NCBI GenBank assembly: GCA_021792555.1
Contig: JAJYUL010000024.1
Span: forward strand, 1-52,315
Reading direction: 5' to 3'
From: Pseudomonadota bacterium
GTDB lineage: Bacteria; Pseudomonadota; Gammaproteobacteria; Steroidobacterales; Steroidobacteraceae
DNA: 52,315 nucleotides
The notes under the pieces are model-generated. The model was given only the letters and a program-made list of their open reading frames with translations, was not told the origin of the DNA and ran no database searches. Positions within the stretch are counted from its first letter, which is position 1; each line of letters begins with the position of its first letter. Positions 35,067 to 44,126 of this stretch are shown here, piece by piece. The translations under genes were made by a program, and so were the position numbers.

Positions 35067-35756
35067 TCAATCCTCGGCGCCGCGCGCGCAGGCGGCGGGC
35101 CGCTTGTAGGGCATGAAAAGCCCGCACCCGAGCAACCGCCCGGAGCCGATGCCGTTTGCCAGCAACGCAACCGATTCGCGCGGGGCGAGGCTGACGATCA
35201 TGACACTGCGCGTAATGAGAGCTCCCCCGGGACTGGCGATCCGGCGGCTCTTGCCGCACATGAGCTTTGGACGCGCCGAGCCAAGAGAGCGCATTGCCTG
35301 CGCAACGCGGTCGAGGAAGATCTCTTCGTCGCGTGCCTCATCGATGACGTGGCGGGCATAGAGCGTCTCGGCCGGCGAGAGCGCAACGACCGTCGGGGAA
35401 CCGATCCGTAGCGGACAGCCGGCAACCCACAGCGTACTGCCGGCCAATGCTCGTCCGTCTTCGATCCGCTCGAGCGGAAGCCGCAATACCAATCGGGCGC
35501 GTTTTGGCAGATGGATGAGCGCGCCGTCACTTTCGTCGCATTGCCAGCCGTTGCCCGACTCGACACCAAGGGCGAGACGCAGCCCGGCGGCGCGCACTGA
35601 AGACAACCAGGGCAGCACCTCGGTGGCCGCGAGGCAAAGGGCGAGGCGGTAATCGAAGGGAATCGTCCCGCCCGATAGTGCAAACGACAGATCGGCGGCC
35701 GAGCAGGCAGCGACCGCGGCATCCTCAGCGTCCTCGCTCCAGTAGCGATATGTCAT
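35067..35756 (-). CDS. Cas6/Cmx6-like protein without a CRISPR array
   Basis: 229 residues. The pattern follows the Cas6 subtype Cmx6 (I-MYXAN type; PF09559-like, from memory): DLSFALSGGTIPFDYRLAL, VLPWL, LPKRARLVLRLPLERI, LAGSTLWVAG, LYARHV, DEEIF, LMCGK, and the C-terminal Gly-rich GIGSGRLLGCGLFMPYK. Cas6 proteins cut CRISPR precursor RNA, but no repeat array or other cas gene is in this window. Histidines usually found after LPWL and in the last motif (F-P-H-K) are Arg and Tyr here, so RNA cleavage may be lost. It lies between cysG and dsrA on the opposite strand, sharing the dsrA upstream region. A role in dsr mRNA binding is a guess. Confidence 0.72.
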   Translation of the reverse strand: MTYRYWSEDAEDAAVAACSAADLSFALSGGTIPFDYRLALCLAATEVLPWLSSVRAAGLRLALGVESGNGWQCDESDGALIHLPKRARLVLRLPLERIEDGRALAGSTLWVAGCPLRIGSPTVVALSPAETLYARHVIDEARDEEIFLDRVAQAMRSLGSARPKLMCGKSRRIASPGGALITRSVMIVSLAPRESVALLANGIGSGRLLGCGLFMPYKRPAACARGAED

Positions 35757-35786
35757 GCCCTAAAGCTTCCGCGCCAGGTGCACGCC

Positions 35787-35811
35787 GCATATATCCCAAA
35801 GGAGATACCGC
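35787..35811. promoter_or_regulatory. second ATATATC-CCAAAGGA motif, between cas6-like gene and dsrA
   Basis: GCATATATCCCAAAGGAGATACCGC matches the reverse complement of the site at 33560-33584 through ATATATC, CCAAAGGA and ATA. Both look like imperfect versions of a palindrome TATCTCC-AAA-GGAGATA. It lies 31 bases upstream of the cas6-like start and 150 upstream of dsrA. Likely a binding site for a common regulator; inferred. Confidence 0.5.
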
Positions 35812-35963
35812 GCCCTGGACCGGCTATCCCGTCTGCGCAATACCGAGCAGCGCCGCTCGCGCCTAGAGTCCCCTGCACAGTGACGCGGTCCGCTCTGTCG
35901 TGCGCGGCGGGTGGGCGCCAGGACCCGGAAAGGGTCGCAATCGACAACTTGCGATGCAACCTT

Positions 35964-37241
35964 ATGAGCCCGAAAACACCTGAAACGCCCATGCTGGACC
36001 AACTTGAAGGCGGTCCATGGCCGAGCTTCGTCTCAGGACTGAAGCGCCTGGCCAACGCGCAGGACAAACCCTATGCCCCCATGATGACTGATCTGCTCGG
36101 CCAGCTCGAACGCTCTTACGAAACGAAGCGTGGGTACTGGAAGGGCGGCACCGTGGGCGTGATCGGCTACGGGGGCGGTGTCATCCCGCGCTTCACGGAG
36201 CTGCGTGACGAGGACGGCACGCCCGAATTTCCGGACGCGGCGGAATTTCATACGTTGCGCGTCATGCCGGCTCCGGGCATGCACTACACGACCGACGCAC
36301 TGCGCAAGATCTGTGACGTGTGGGAGAAATACGGCTCCGGCCTCATCGCGCTCCATGGCCAGAGCGGCGACATCATGCTGCAGGGCTGCCGCAGCCGTAA
36401 TGTGCAGCCCTGCTTCGATGAGATGAATGAGCTGGGCTACGATCTCGGCGGGGCCGGGCCGGCCGTGCGCACCTCGATGTCCTGCGTGGGACATGCGCGT
36501 TGCGAGCAGTCCTGCTACGACGAGATCCGCGCCCACACCCAGATCATCAACGCCTTCCTGGACGACATGCATCGTCCGGCGCTGCCCTACAAGTTCAAGT
36601 TCAAGTTTTCCGGCTGCCCGAACGACTGCATGAATGCCATCCAGCGCGCTGACATGGCGGTAATCGGCACGTGGCGGGACGATATCCAGATCGATCAGGA
36701 TGAGGTGCGTAGACACGTGTCCGAGAGCGGCCGGCGGGCAGTGATCGACAACGTCGTCACCCGTTGCCCGACCCGTAGCGTGTCCCTGAAGGAAGACGAC
36801 ACGATCGAAATCGATAACCGCAACTGCGTGCGCTGCATGCATTGCATCAATGTCATGCCCAAGGCTCTGCGGCCCGGGACGGACCGCGGCGTCACCATCC
36901 TTCTAGGCGGCAAGCGTACGCTCAAGATCGGCGACCTGTTCGGCACGGTGATCGTGCCGTTTATGAAGCTGGAAACGGATGGTGACTTCGATAGGCTCCA
37001 GGCACTGGCACAGAACATCATAGACTTCTTCGCCGAGAACGCGCTGGAGCACGAGCGCACCGGCGAGATGATCGAACGCATCGGATTTGCCAATTTTCTC
37101 AAGGCGCTCGGCCTTGAGCCCGATCCGAGCATGGTGCTGCATCCGCGCACCAACCCATACGTCCGTACCGACGGCTGGGACGAGGAAGCCGAGAAGTGGA
37201 ATGCGCGTCAAAGCACCCAAGTCACCGGGGGTCCTCGATGA
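35964..37241 (+). CDS. dsrA: reverse-type dissimilatory sulfite reductase alpha subunit
   Basis: 425 residues. The MLDQLEGGPWPSF start, siroheme/4Fe-4S cysteines (CVGHARCEQSC and FSGCPNDCMNA) and the inserted ferredoxin domain (NCVRCMHCINVMPKAL) identify DsrA. DsrAB oxidises DsrC-bound sulfur to sulfite in the cytoplasm; the presence of dsrEFH and dsrL marks the oxidative direction. ATG at 35964 fits the family N-terminus; the frame runs open to 35778, but those residues are not DsrA. The stop overlaps dsrB by four bases. Confidence 0.97.
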   Translation: MSPKTPETPMLDQLEGGPWPSFVSGLKRLANAQDKPYAPMMTDLLGQLERSYETKRGYWKGGTVGVIGYGGGVIPRFTELRDEDGTPEFPDAAEFHTLRVMPAPGMHYTTDALRKICDVWEKYGSGLIALHGQSGDIMLQGCRSRNVQPCFDEMNELGYDLGGAGPAVRTSMSCVGHARCEQSCYDEIRAHTQIINAFLDDMHRPALPYKFKFKFSGCPNDCMNAIQRADMAVIGTWRDDIQIDQDEVRRHVSESGRRAVIDNVVTRCPTRSVSLKEDDTIEIDNRNCVRCMHCINVMPKALRPGTDRGVTILLGGKRTLKIGDLFGTVIVPFMKLETDGDFDRLQALAQNIIDFFAENALEHERTGEMIERIGFANFLKALGLEPDPSMVLHPRTNPYVRTDGWDEEAEKWNARQSTQVTGGPR

Positions 37242-38341
37242 GCGCTCCTGCCAAGCCCCGCATGCCCGTCGAGAGCGGCGTTCCGGATGCGTTTCAATTC
37301 ATGCATCCGGTCCTGAGGAGGAACTACGGCAAATGGAAGTGGCACGAGCGGCCTCGTCCGGGCGTGCTGCATCACGTGGCCGAAAGCGGCGAGCACGTGT
37401 GGACCGTCCGCGCCGCAACGCAGCGCCAGATGGATGTATTCACGGTCCGCAAGCTGTGCGACATCGCCGATCAGTACGCTGATGGCTACATCCGCTTCAC
37501 CATTCGCAGCAATATCGAGTTCATGGTCGGCGAGGAGGCCAAGATCGCCCCACTGATCGGCGCACTTGGCGCCCACGGATTCCCCGTCGGTGGCACCGGC
37601 AACTCCGTGCGCACGATCTCCCATACCCAGGGCTGGCTGCATTGCGACATTCCCGGCACCGACGCATCAGGGGTGGTCAAGGCGCTGATGGATGAGCTGC
37701 ACGAGGAATTCGTCAACGAGCGCATGCCCAATCGGGTCGGCATCACCACCTCGTGCTGCGAAATAAACTGCGGCGGCCAGGGCGACATCGCGGTCAACAT
37801 CCAGCACACCAAGCCGCCCCGGATCAATCATGATCTGGTGGCTAATGTCTGCGAACGCCCGGCGGTGGTGGCTCGCTGCCCGGTAGCGGCAATCAGGCCG
37901 GCCGTGGTCAACGGCAAGCCGACGCTGGAGGTGGACGAGACGAAATGTGTCTGCTGCGGCGCGTGCTTTCCGCCGTGCCCGCCGATGCAGATCAATGATC
38001 CGGAGCACACCAAAATCGCGATCTGGGTGGGCGGGAAGCACTCCAATGCCCGCACGCGCCCGACGTTCCACAAGCTGGCCGTGGCTGGCCTGCCCAACAA
38101 CCCGCCCCGTTGGCCGGAAGTGGCGGCTGCGGTGAAGACGATTCTGCGCACATATCAGCAGGACGCCAGGGACTGGGAGCGCATCGGTGAGTGGATCGAG
38201 CGCATCGGCTGGCCACGCTTCTTCGAGCTCACCGGTCTGCCGTTCACGCCCTATCACATCGACAACTGGCGCGGCGGGCGGGGTAGCCTGAATGCCTCGG
38301 CGCATATCCGTTTTTCGGTGGGCAGCGGGAGCGGGCGATGA
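37238..38341 (+). CDS. dsrB: reverse-type dissimilatory sulfite reductase beta subunit
   Basis: 367 residues. MHPVLRRNYGKWKWHE, SCCEINCGGQGDIAVNI, CPVAAIRPAV and the ferredoxin motif CVCCGACFPPCPP are DsrB landmarks. It completes the alpha2beta2 enzyme and carries the catalytic siroheme. ATGA overlaps join it both to dsrA and to dsrE. Confidence 0.97.
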   Translation: MSAPAKPRMPVESGVPDAFQFMHPVLRRNYGKWKWHERPRPGVLHHVAESGEHVWTVRAATQRQMDVFTVRKLCDIADQYADGYIRFTIRSNIEFMVGEEAKIAPLIGALGAHGFPVGGTGNSVRTISHTQGWLHCDIPGTDASGVVKALMDELHEEFVNERMPNRVGITTSCCEINCGGQGDIAVNIQHTKPPRINHDLVANVCERPAVVARCPVAAIRPAVVNGKPTLEVDETKCVCCGACFPPCPPMQINDPEHTKIAIWVGGKHSNARTRPTFHKLAVAGLPNNPPRWPEVAAAVKTILRTYQQDARDWERIGEWIERIGWPRFFELTGLPFTPYHIDNWRGGRGSLNASAHIRFSVGSGSGR

Positions 38342-38697
38342 AGTTCGGGATACTCGTGAACGAGGGCCCATATCAGCATCAGGCCTCCGACTCGGCGTAT
38401 CAATTTGCCGTAGCGGCGTTGGCAAAAGGGCATCAGATCTATCGCGTGTTCTTCTACAACGATGGGGTAAACAACGCCAACAAGCTGACTGAGCCGCCGC
38501 AGGATGACCGGAATATCACCCGGCAATGGTCGACGCTCGCGGCGGAGCACCGTCTCGACATGGTCGTGTGCGTTGCGGCGGGGCTGCGCAGGGGCATCAA
38601 GGCCGAGATCCTCGCCCCCGGGTTCAATATCTCCGGTCTCGGACAGCTGATCCAGGCGGGCATAGAAGCCGACCGGCTCGTGGTCTTTGGCGACTGA
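38338..38697 (+). CDS. dsrE: DsrE sulfurtransferase subunit
   Basis: 119 residues. The active cysteine is Cys78 in VVCVAAGLRRG, the same number as in Allochromatium vinosum DsrE. It binds persulfide and passes it to DsrC as part of the DsrE2F2H2 hexamer, found only in sulfur oxidisers. Start overlaps the dsrB stop. Confidence 0.96.
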   Translation: MKFGILVNEGPYQHQASDSAYQFAVAALAKGHQIYRVFFYNDGVNNANKLTEPPQDDRNITRQWSTLAAEHRLDMVVCVAAGLRRGIKAEILAPGFNISGLGQLIQAGIEADRLVVFGD

Positions 38698-38710
38698 GGG
38701 CGAGGCGAGA

Positions 38711-39106
38711 ATGAGCGATACGCAAGCAAATGAGGGCGGGGACCGCAAGGTCAAGCGCTTCATGTTCGTCAACCGCAAGGCGCCCTACGGAACAATCTAT
38801 GCGCTCGAGGCGCTGGAGGTCGTGCTGATCGGCGCGGCGTTTGATCAGGATGTGAGCCTGGTCTTCGCGGATGACGGTGTCTATCAGCTCAAGAAGGGCC
38901 AGCAGACCAAGGGGATCGGTCAGAAGAATTTCTCGCCGACCTACCGGGCCCTGGAGGACTACGACATCGAGAAGCTGTACGTGGAGCGCGAATCGCTGCA
39001 GGCGCGGGGTCTATCGCCCGACGATCTTCTCGTGCCGGTGCGCGTGCTCGGGTCCGCCGAGCTCAGTGTGCTGATGGACGAGCAGGACGTGCTTCTTAGC
39101 TTCTGA
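38711..39106 (+). CDS. dsrF: DsrF, sulfurtransferase complex subunit
   Basis: 131 residues. FMFVNRKAPYGTIYALEALEV and LVFADDGVYQL are typical of DsrF. It has no cysteine, so it is structural in the DsrEFH hexamer. The ATG at 38711 follows GAGGCGAGA; a 13-base gap separates it from dsrE. Confidence 0.95.
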   Translation: MSDTQANEGGDRKVKRFMFVNRKAPYGTIYALEALEVVLIGAAFDQDVSLVFADDGVYQLKKGQQTKGIGQKNFSPTYRALEDYDIEKLYVERESLQARGLSPDDLLVPVRVLGSAELSVLMDEQDVLLSF

Positions 39107-39118
39107 GGGGAGAACGAG

Positions 39119-39427
39119 ATGGCAGTATTGCATACCACCAACAAATCGCCGCTGCAGACGCGGGACCTGGAGTCCTGTCTTCGTCTCACCCGTCCGGGCA
39201 GCGGGATTCTTCTGATGGAGGATGCCGTCTACGGCGCTCTGAGGTCCACCGAGGCGAGCGCGAGGCTGGCGCAGGCGGCGAAGGACAGACGAATTTACGT
39301 TCTCGGGCCGGACCTCGCCGCGCGTGGCTTCACGCCAGAGGAGGTGATCGATGAGGTCGAGGTTGTCGATTACGGCGGCTTCGTCGATCTAGTCGCGGAA
39401 CATCACCATGTGCAGGCTTGGGTCTGA
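39119..39427 (+). CDS. dsrH: DsrH sulfurtransferase subunit
   Basis: 102 residues. MAVLHTTNKSPLQTRDLESC gives Cys20, the second conserved cysteine of the DsrEFH complex. GILLMEDAVYGAL is another landmark. A GAGGGGAGAACG ribosome site lies just upstream. Confidence 0.95.
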   Translation: MAVLHTTNKSPLQTRDLESCLRLTRPGSGILLMEDAVYGALRSTEASARLAQAAKDRRIYVLGPDLAARGFTPEEVIDEVEVVDYGGFVDLVAEHHHVQAWV

Positions 39428-39486
39428 TATGCAAGTGCCGAGGCGGATGGCGACGGGTTTGCAAACGCTATATCGGGAGCAAAGAC

Positions 39487-39825
39487 ATGACAGCAGCAGT
39501 GGCATTACAAGATAGGGAAGTGGCGGTCGATGAAGAGGGCTATCTGGTCAATCTTTCCGACTGGAACGAGGATGTGGCCAAAACCATGGCGGCCGATGAC
39601 AGCATCGCGCTCACGGACAATCACTGGGAAGTGATCAACTTCCTGCGTGAGTATTATGCGGAATACCAGGTGGCGCCGGCGATCCGTGTGCTCACCAAGG
39701 CGATCGGCAAGAAGCTCGGTCCGGAGAAGGGCAACAGCAAGTACCTGTACGAGCTGTTCCCTTATGGTCCCGCCAAACAGGCCTGCCGCTATGCCGGTTT
39801 GCCGAAGCCGACGGGCTGCATCTGA
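39487..39825 (+). CDS. dsrC: DsrC, sulfur carrier for DsrAB
   Basis: 112 residues. The C-terminal arm ACRYAGLPKPTGCI carries Cys100 and Cys111, eleven residues apart, with the penultimate cysteine that marks true DsrC rather than TusE. DsrC takes sulfur from DsrEFH, presents it to DsrAB, and its trisulfide/disulfide form interacts with DsrK. ATG at 39487 has GGGAG at 39475-39479. Confidence 0.97.
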   Translation: MTAAVALQDREVAVDEEGYLVNLSDWNEDVAKTMAADDSIALTDNHWEVINFLREYYAEYQVAPAIRVLTKAIGKKLGPEKGNSKYLYELFPYGPAKQACRYAGLPKPTGCI

Positions 39826-39917
39826 TCGCATGATATTGGCCGCCACGAGGTCGGGCCATCGGGGCCGGGTGTGGGCCGAGAGAGGGGGCCGGGGCTGACG
39901 CCGGGAGGATGCGCGCG

Positions 39918-40661
39918 ATGCCGATCCTGACTGTGATCTTTGCGCTGCTGCTCTACGGAGCCGCTGCAGTGTTCGTGGTCGGCGTGTCCTACCGGGTGTT
40001 CACGTATGCGCGCACCCCGGCGCCGCTGAAGATACCGACCATGCCGGCGCCTGTGACCCGCGCCGGCGTGGTCTTTCGCGTGGCTCGCGAGGTTGGACTG
40101 TTCGAGAGCCTGTTCAAGTCGAGCAAATGGACCTGGATATTCGCGGTGATGTTCCACCTGGGGCTGCTGCTCGAGGTGCTGCGTCACCTGCGGTATTTCA
40201 TTCAGCCGATTTGGTTCTGGGTGGTGCTTGTGCAGCCGTTCGGCGTCTATGGCGGCATGATGATGGTGGCGGGACTGCTCGGGTTGCTCGGACGCCGATT
40301 GCTAATCGCGCGGGTGCGCTACATCAGTCAGCCTTCGGATTACCTGATCCTGCTGCTGTTGCTCGGGATCGGTGTGTCCGGCTTTGCGATCACGTTTCTT
40401 CACCACACCGACATCGTGTCGTTCAAGGCCTTTGTTCTGGGTCTTCTTTACTTCGACTGGCAGCCTGTGCCGGCGAATCCCTTGTTGCTGGCGCACTTGA
40501 GCATGGTGGCGGCGCTGCTGATCGTATTCCCGTTCAGCAAGCTGCTGCATGCGCCCGGGGTCTTCTTCAGCCCGACGCGCAACCAAGTGGATGATGCTCG
40601 CGAGCGGCGGCATCTTGCGCCCTGGGCGGCGCAGCTCACGGGCGGCGGGGACGAGGTGTAG
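39918..40661 (+). CDS. dsrM: DsrM, haem b membrane subunit
   Basis: 247 residues, about five membrane helices in a NarI-like arrangement, with histidines in VMFHLGLLLEVLRH and TFLHHTDIV suited to haem b. It passes electrons between quinone and DsrK. ATG at 39918 is preferred since GGAGG at 39904-39908 is nine bases away; the ATG at 39909 touches that site. Confidence 0.93.
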   Translation: MPILTVIFALLLYGAAAVFVVGVSYRVFTYARTPAPLKIPTMPAPVTRAGVVFRVAREVGLFESLFKSSKWTWIFAVMFHLGLLLEVLRHLRYFIQPIWFWVVLVQPFGVYGGMMMVAGLLGLLGRRLLIARVRYISQPSDYLILLLLLGIGVSGFAITFLHHTDIVSFKAFVLGLLYFDWQPVPANPLLLAHLSMVAALLIVFPFSKLLHAPGVFFSPTRNQVDDARERRHLAPWAAQLTGGGDEV

Positions 40662-40662
40662 C

Positions 40663-42159
40663 GTGGCGAAGGTGGATTTCAAGGTCCCCGCGGTAGAGGA
40701 GTATCTCAAGACCCCGGAACTACAGCCGGGGGCCATGGCCAAGAGCGCGCCCTTCAAGGCCGCGCCCCGACATCAGGAGGCGCTCGGCTTTCCGGGCGAG
40801 CTGGTCGAGGACTGGGAGCGGCGCGCGGTCGCGAAGCTCGCGGACCTGCTGAAGAAATACCGATCGCTGCGCGTGCATCTCGATGCGTGCGTCAAGTGCG
40901 GCTCGTGCGCCGACAAATGCCAGTACTTCCTCGGCACGGGAGATCCGAAGAACATGCCGGTGGCGCGGCAGGATCTGTTGCGCAGCATCTACCGGCGCCA
41001 TTTCACGCTCGCGGGGAAGCTCTTTCCGCGTCTGGTCGGTGCGCGTGACCTCGATCCGAGCGTGCTCGAGGAGTGGTACGGCTACTTCCATCAGTGCTCG
41101 CAGTGCCGGCGCTGCTCCGTGTTCTGCCCGTACGGCATCGACACCGCGGAAATCTCGATGGCGGCGCGCGAGATCCTGGATGAGATCGGCATCGGCCAGA
41201 AGTACTGCAACGAGATCCTCGGAAAAGTTCACACGCTCGGCAACAATCTGGGCCTGCCCGCGCCGGCGCTCGCCAACACGCTGGAAGGCCTGGAAGAGGA
41301 TGTCAAGGAGGACACAGGCGCCGATGTGCGCTTTCCGCTCGACGTCCAAGGCGCCGAAGTCCTGCTCATCGCGCCTTCGGCCGATTTCTTCGCCGAGCCG
41401 CACATCGACGGATTGATCGGCTATGCGAAGGTATTCCATCAGGCAGGTGTCAGCTGGACGCTGAGCTCCTACGCGTCCGAGGCGGCGAACTTCGCCATGT
41501 TTATCGGCAATTACGAGCAGATGCGCAAAGTTGCGCTGCGTATCCGCAAGGCGGCAATCGATCTTAAGGTCAAGCGCATCATCGTAGGGGAATGCGGCCA
41601 TGCGTGGCGCGTGGCCTATAGCTTCTGGAACACGCTCGCCGGGCCATTCGATTTCCTGGACCCGCGCTATCCGGTGCCGCAGCACATCATCGAATTCACA
41701 CATGACCTGATCGAGAGGGGCGCGATCAAGCTCGACAAGGAAGCCAACGATCACATGAGAGTCACCTTTCACGATTCGTGCAACGTGGCGCGGGCCACGC
41801 GTATGGGCGCGAGGCCGGGCGGGCAGTTCGTGCTGCCGCGAGAGGTGATCAAGGCGAGCTGCAACCACTTCTTCGACATGGCTCCGGAGACTATCGGCGA
41901 GAAGACGTTCTGCTGCGGCGGAGGAGGCGGTCTTCTGACTGATGAGCTGCTGGAACTGCGGGTCAAGGGCGCGCTGCCGCGCATGCAGGCGCTGCGGGAA
42001 GTGCACAAGGAGCACGGTGTGACGCACATGGCAGCCATCTGCGCCATATGCAAGAGCCAGTTCAGCAAGGTGCTTCCCTATTACGAGTTCCCGATGGAGA
42101 CGATCGTGAGCGTGCATCAGCTTGTGAGCAACGCCATTCAACTGGGCAAGAATTCATGA
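40663..42159 (+). CDS. dsrK: DsrK, CCG iron-sulfur subunit
   Basis: 498 residues, GTG start two bases after the dsrM stop. Two 4Fe-4S motifs, CVKCGSCADKCQ and CSQCRRCSVFCP, then HdrD-like CCG regions: GECGHAWR, HDSCNVAR, FCCGGGGGLL and CAICKSQ. It is the cytoplasmic-face catalytic subunit of DsrMKJOP, thought to react with the DsrC disulfide. Confidence 0.96.
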   Translation: MAKVDFKVPAVEEYLKTPELQPGAMAKSAPFKAAPRHQEALGFPGELVEDWERRAVAKLADLLKKYRSLRVHLDACVKCGSCADKCQYFLGTGDPKNMPVARQDLLRSIYRRHFTLAGKLFPRLVGARDLDPSVLEEWYGYFHQCSQCRRCSVFCPYGIDTAEISMAAREILDEIGIGQKYCNEILGKVHTLGNNLGLPAPALANTLEGLEEDVKEDTGADVRFPLDVQGAEVLLIAPSADFFAEPHIDGLIGYAKVFHQAGVSWTLSSYASEAANFAMFIGNYEQMRKVALRIRKAAIDLKVKRIIVGECGHAWRVAYSFWNTLAGPFDFLDPRYPVPQHIIEFTHDLIERGAIKLDKEANDHMRVTFHDSCNVARATRMGARPGGQFVLPREVIKASCNHFFDMAPETIGEKTFCCGGGGGLLTDELLELRVKGALPRMQALREVHKEHGVTHMAAICAICKSQFSKVLPYYEFPMETIVSVHQLVSNAIQLGKNS

Positions 42160-42192
42160 GAGCGGAGTGTCGGCGAGGCGAGGGTATGTAGC

Positions 42193-44121
42193 ATGTCCAT
42201 ATCGGTGCAAGACAAGGGCGCTCGGCCGACGTTCCCTCGCTACCGCAATGGTGATGAGGCGCCGCGCTCGTGGCGGGAAGCGATCTTCCAGGCGGGCCAT
42301 TCCCACAAGTGTCCGACCTACGTGCAGCGCACGCCGCCATGCCAGGGGAGCTGTCCCTCGGGCGAGGACATCCGCGGCTGGCTTGACATCGTGCGGGGTC
42401 TCGACAAGCCGCGCCAGGGGCAATCCTGGCAGGAATACGCCTTCCGCCGCCTGACCGACGCGAATCCATTTCCCGCGGTCATGGGGCGCGTCTGCCCGGC
42501 GCCGTGCGAGGCGGGCTGCAACCGCAACGATCTTGACGATCATGTCGGCATCAATGCGGTGGAGCAGTTCATCGGTGATACGGCGTTGAAGCAAGGGTAT
42601 CGCTTCGATCCGCCCGCTGGCGAGACGGGCAGAAAGGTCGCAGTGATCGGCGGCGGCCCAGCGGGCCTTTCCTGCGCCTACCAGCTTCGCCGCCGTGGCC
42701 ACAAGCCGACCATCATTGAAGAGAAAGCCAAGCTCGGCGGCATGCTGCGCTATGGCGTGCCGCGATATCGCGTACCGGCGGAGGTCTTAGACGGCGAGAT
42801 CCAGCGGATCCTCGAGATGGGCGTTGAGGTACGGGCGAACTGCCGCGTCGGCACAGACATCAGTCTCGAGGAGCTGGCGGGTGATTACGACGCAGTGTTT
42901 TGGGGAATCGGCACGCAGATTGGCCGCAAGCTTCCGATCGCGGGCGCGGATGCGCCCAATTGCCTCGACGGCATCGAATTCCTTCATGCCTTCAATGACG
43001 GGCGGCTGAGCGCGGCGCCGAGACGCATCATCGTCATAGGCGGCGGCGACACCTCCATCGACGTGACAACGGTTGCACGCAAGCTGTCCGGGCGCGATGG
43101 GGGAACGGCCGGAGAACCATCGACCTACACCGCCGATACGGTGGCCGCGCAGGCAGCGTCTGGCGGTGCGCAGGTGACGCTGACGACGATCTTTCCATTG
43201 GGAAACATGCAGGCGTCGCCGCGTGAAGTGGCGGATGCGCGCTCGTTGAACGTCGAGATTCACGGCGGCGTGATGCCGGTGCAGATCCTTCTTGATGGGA
43301 AAGGCAATGCCCGCGCCGTGCGCTACGCGGCGTGCCGCATCGAGAGGAACGTCCCGGTGCGCATCGAGGGCGGCCGTGAATTCGAGCTTGAGGCCGACCT
43401 GGTGATCTTTGCAGTCGGCCAGAAGGGCAACTTGGCCGGACTTGAGGCGCTGAGCAACGGGCGCGATGCCATCAGCGCAGGCGGCGTGTTCGAGGTGCCG
43501 GGCCATCGTGGCCACTTCGTAGGAGGCGATATCGTCGCGCCGCATCTGCTCACCACCGCCATCGGCCATGGCTGGATCGCCGCTGAGGGGATTGACGCCT
43601 TTCTATCTGGCGCCGAGCCGTCCAAACGCCCCAAAGTGGACAAGCATCAGTTCGAGCTGCTTCAGGCGCTGCGTCACGCGGGGATCGCACTTTCTGACTA
43701 TCCGCATGGGCCGGTGCGCGGCACGAGCGACGCCGACTTCGCGGTGCACAATTTCGACAATCGCGCCGAGCGGGAGATCGTAAAGTCCTCGGATCTGTTC
43801 CTGGGTCATTTCACGCCCGAACCGCGCATCGAACGCGAGGAGCGGCGTCTCGCCGCCGTGTTCGCCGAAGGAGGCGAGCGCATCAAGACGCTTCTCGAAG
43901 CCCAGGCGGTTGCTGAAGCCAAGCGCTGCATGAGCTGCGGCCTGTGCGTCGAATGCGACAACTGCGTGGTGTACTGTCCGCAGAGAGCGGTTAAAAAGGT
44001 GCCGAAAGCGCAGCACACCATCGGTCGCTACGTCTTCACCGACTACAGCCGCTGCATCGGCTGCCATGTCTGCCACGACGTTTGTCCGACCGGCTATATC
44101 CAGATGGGCTTGGGCGAGTAG
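42193..44121 (+). CDS. dsrL: DsrL, NAD(P)H:acceptor iron-sulfur flavoprotein
   Basis: 642 residues. N-terminal cluster region CQGSCPSGEDIRGW and CPAPCEAGC, FAD site VIGGGPAGLSCA, NAD(P) site VIGGGDTSIDV, and a C-terminal pair of ferredoxin motifs (CMSCGLCVECDNC and CIGCHVCHDVCP). DsrL links DsrAB to the pyridine-nucleotide pool and is required for oxidation in purple sulfur bacteria; this layout fits the DsrL-1 type. It follows dsrK after 33 bases. Confidence 0.95.
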   Translation: MSISVQDKGARPTFPRYRNGDEAPRSWREAIFQAGHSHKCPTYVQRTPPCQGSCPSGEDIRGWLDIVRGLDKPRQGQSWQEYAFRRLTDANPFPAVMGRVCPAPCEAGCNRNDLDDHVGINAVEQFIGDTALKQGYRFDPPAGETGRKVAVIGGGPAGLSCAYQLRRRGHKPTIIEEKAKLGGMLRYGVPRYRVPAEVLDGEIQRILEMGVEVRANCRVGTDISLEELAGDYDAVFWGIGTQIGRKLPIAGADAPNCLDGIEFLHAFNDGRLSAAPRRIIVIGGGDTSIDVTTVARKLSGRDGGTAGEPSTYTADTVAAQAASGGAQVTLTTIFPLGNMQASPREVADARSLNVEIHGGVMPVQILLDGKGNARAVRYAACRIERNVPVRIEGGREFELEADLVIFAVGQKGNLAGLEALSNGRDAISAGGVFEVPGHRGHFVGGDIVAPHLLTTAIGHGWIAAEGIDAFLSGAEPSKRPKVDKHQFELLQALRHAGIALSDYPHGPVRGTSDADFAVHNFDNRAEREIVKSSDLFLGHFTPEPRIEREERRLAAVFAEGGERIKTLLEAQAVAEAKRCMSCGLCVECDNCVVYCPQRAVKKVPKAQHTIGRYVFTDYSRCIGCHVCHDVCPTGYIQMGLGE

Positions 44122-44126
44122 TGGCA

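Noticed and set aside
35067-35962. CRISPR array near the Cas6-like gene
   Set aside because: I looked for regularly spaced repeats around the gene and along the window and saw none.
40720-42141. 473-residue minus-strand frame opposite dsrK
   Set aside because: Same reason: antisense frame kept open by GC-rich third positions of dsrK.
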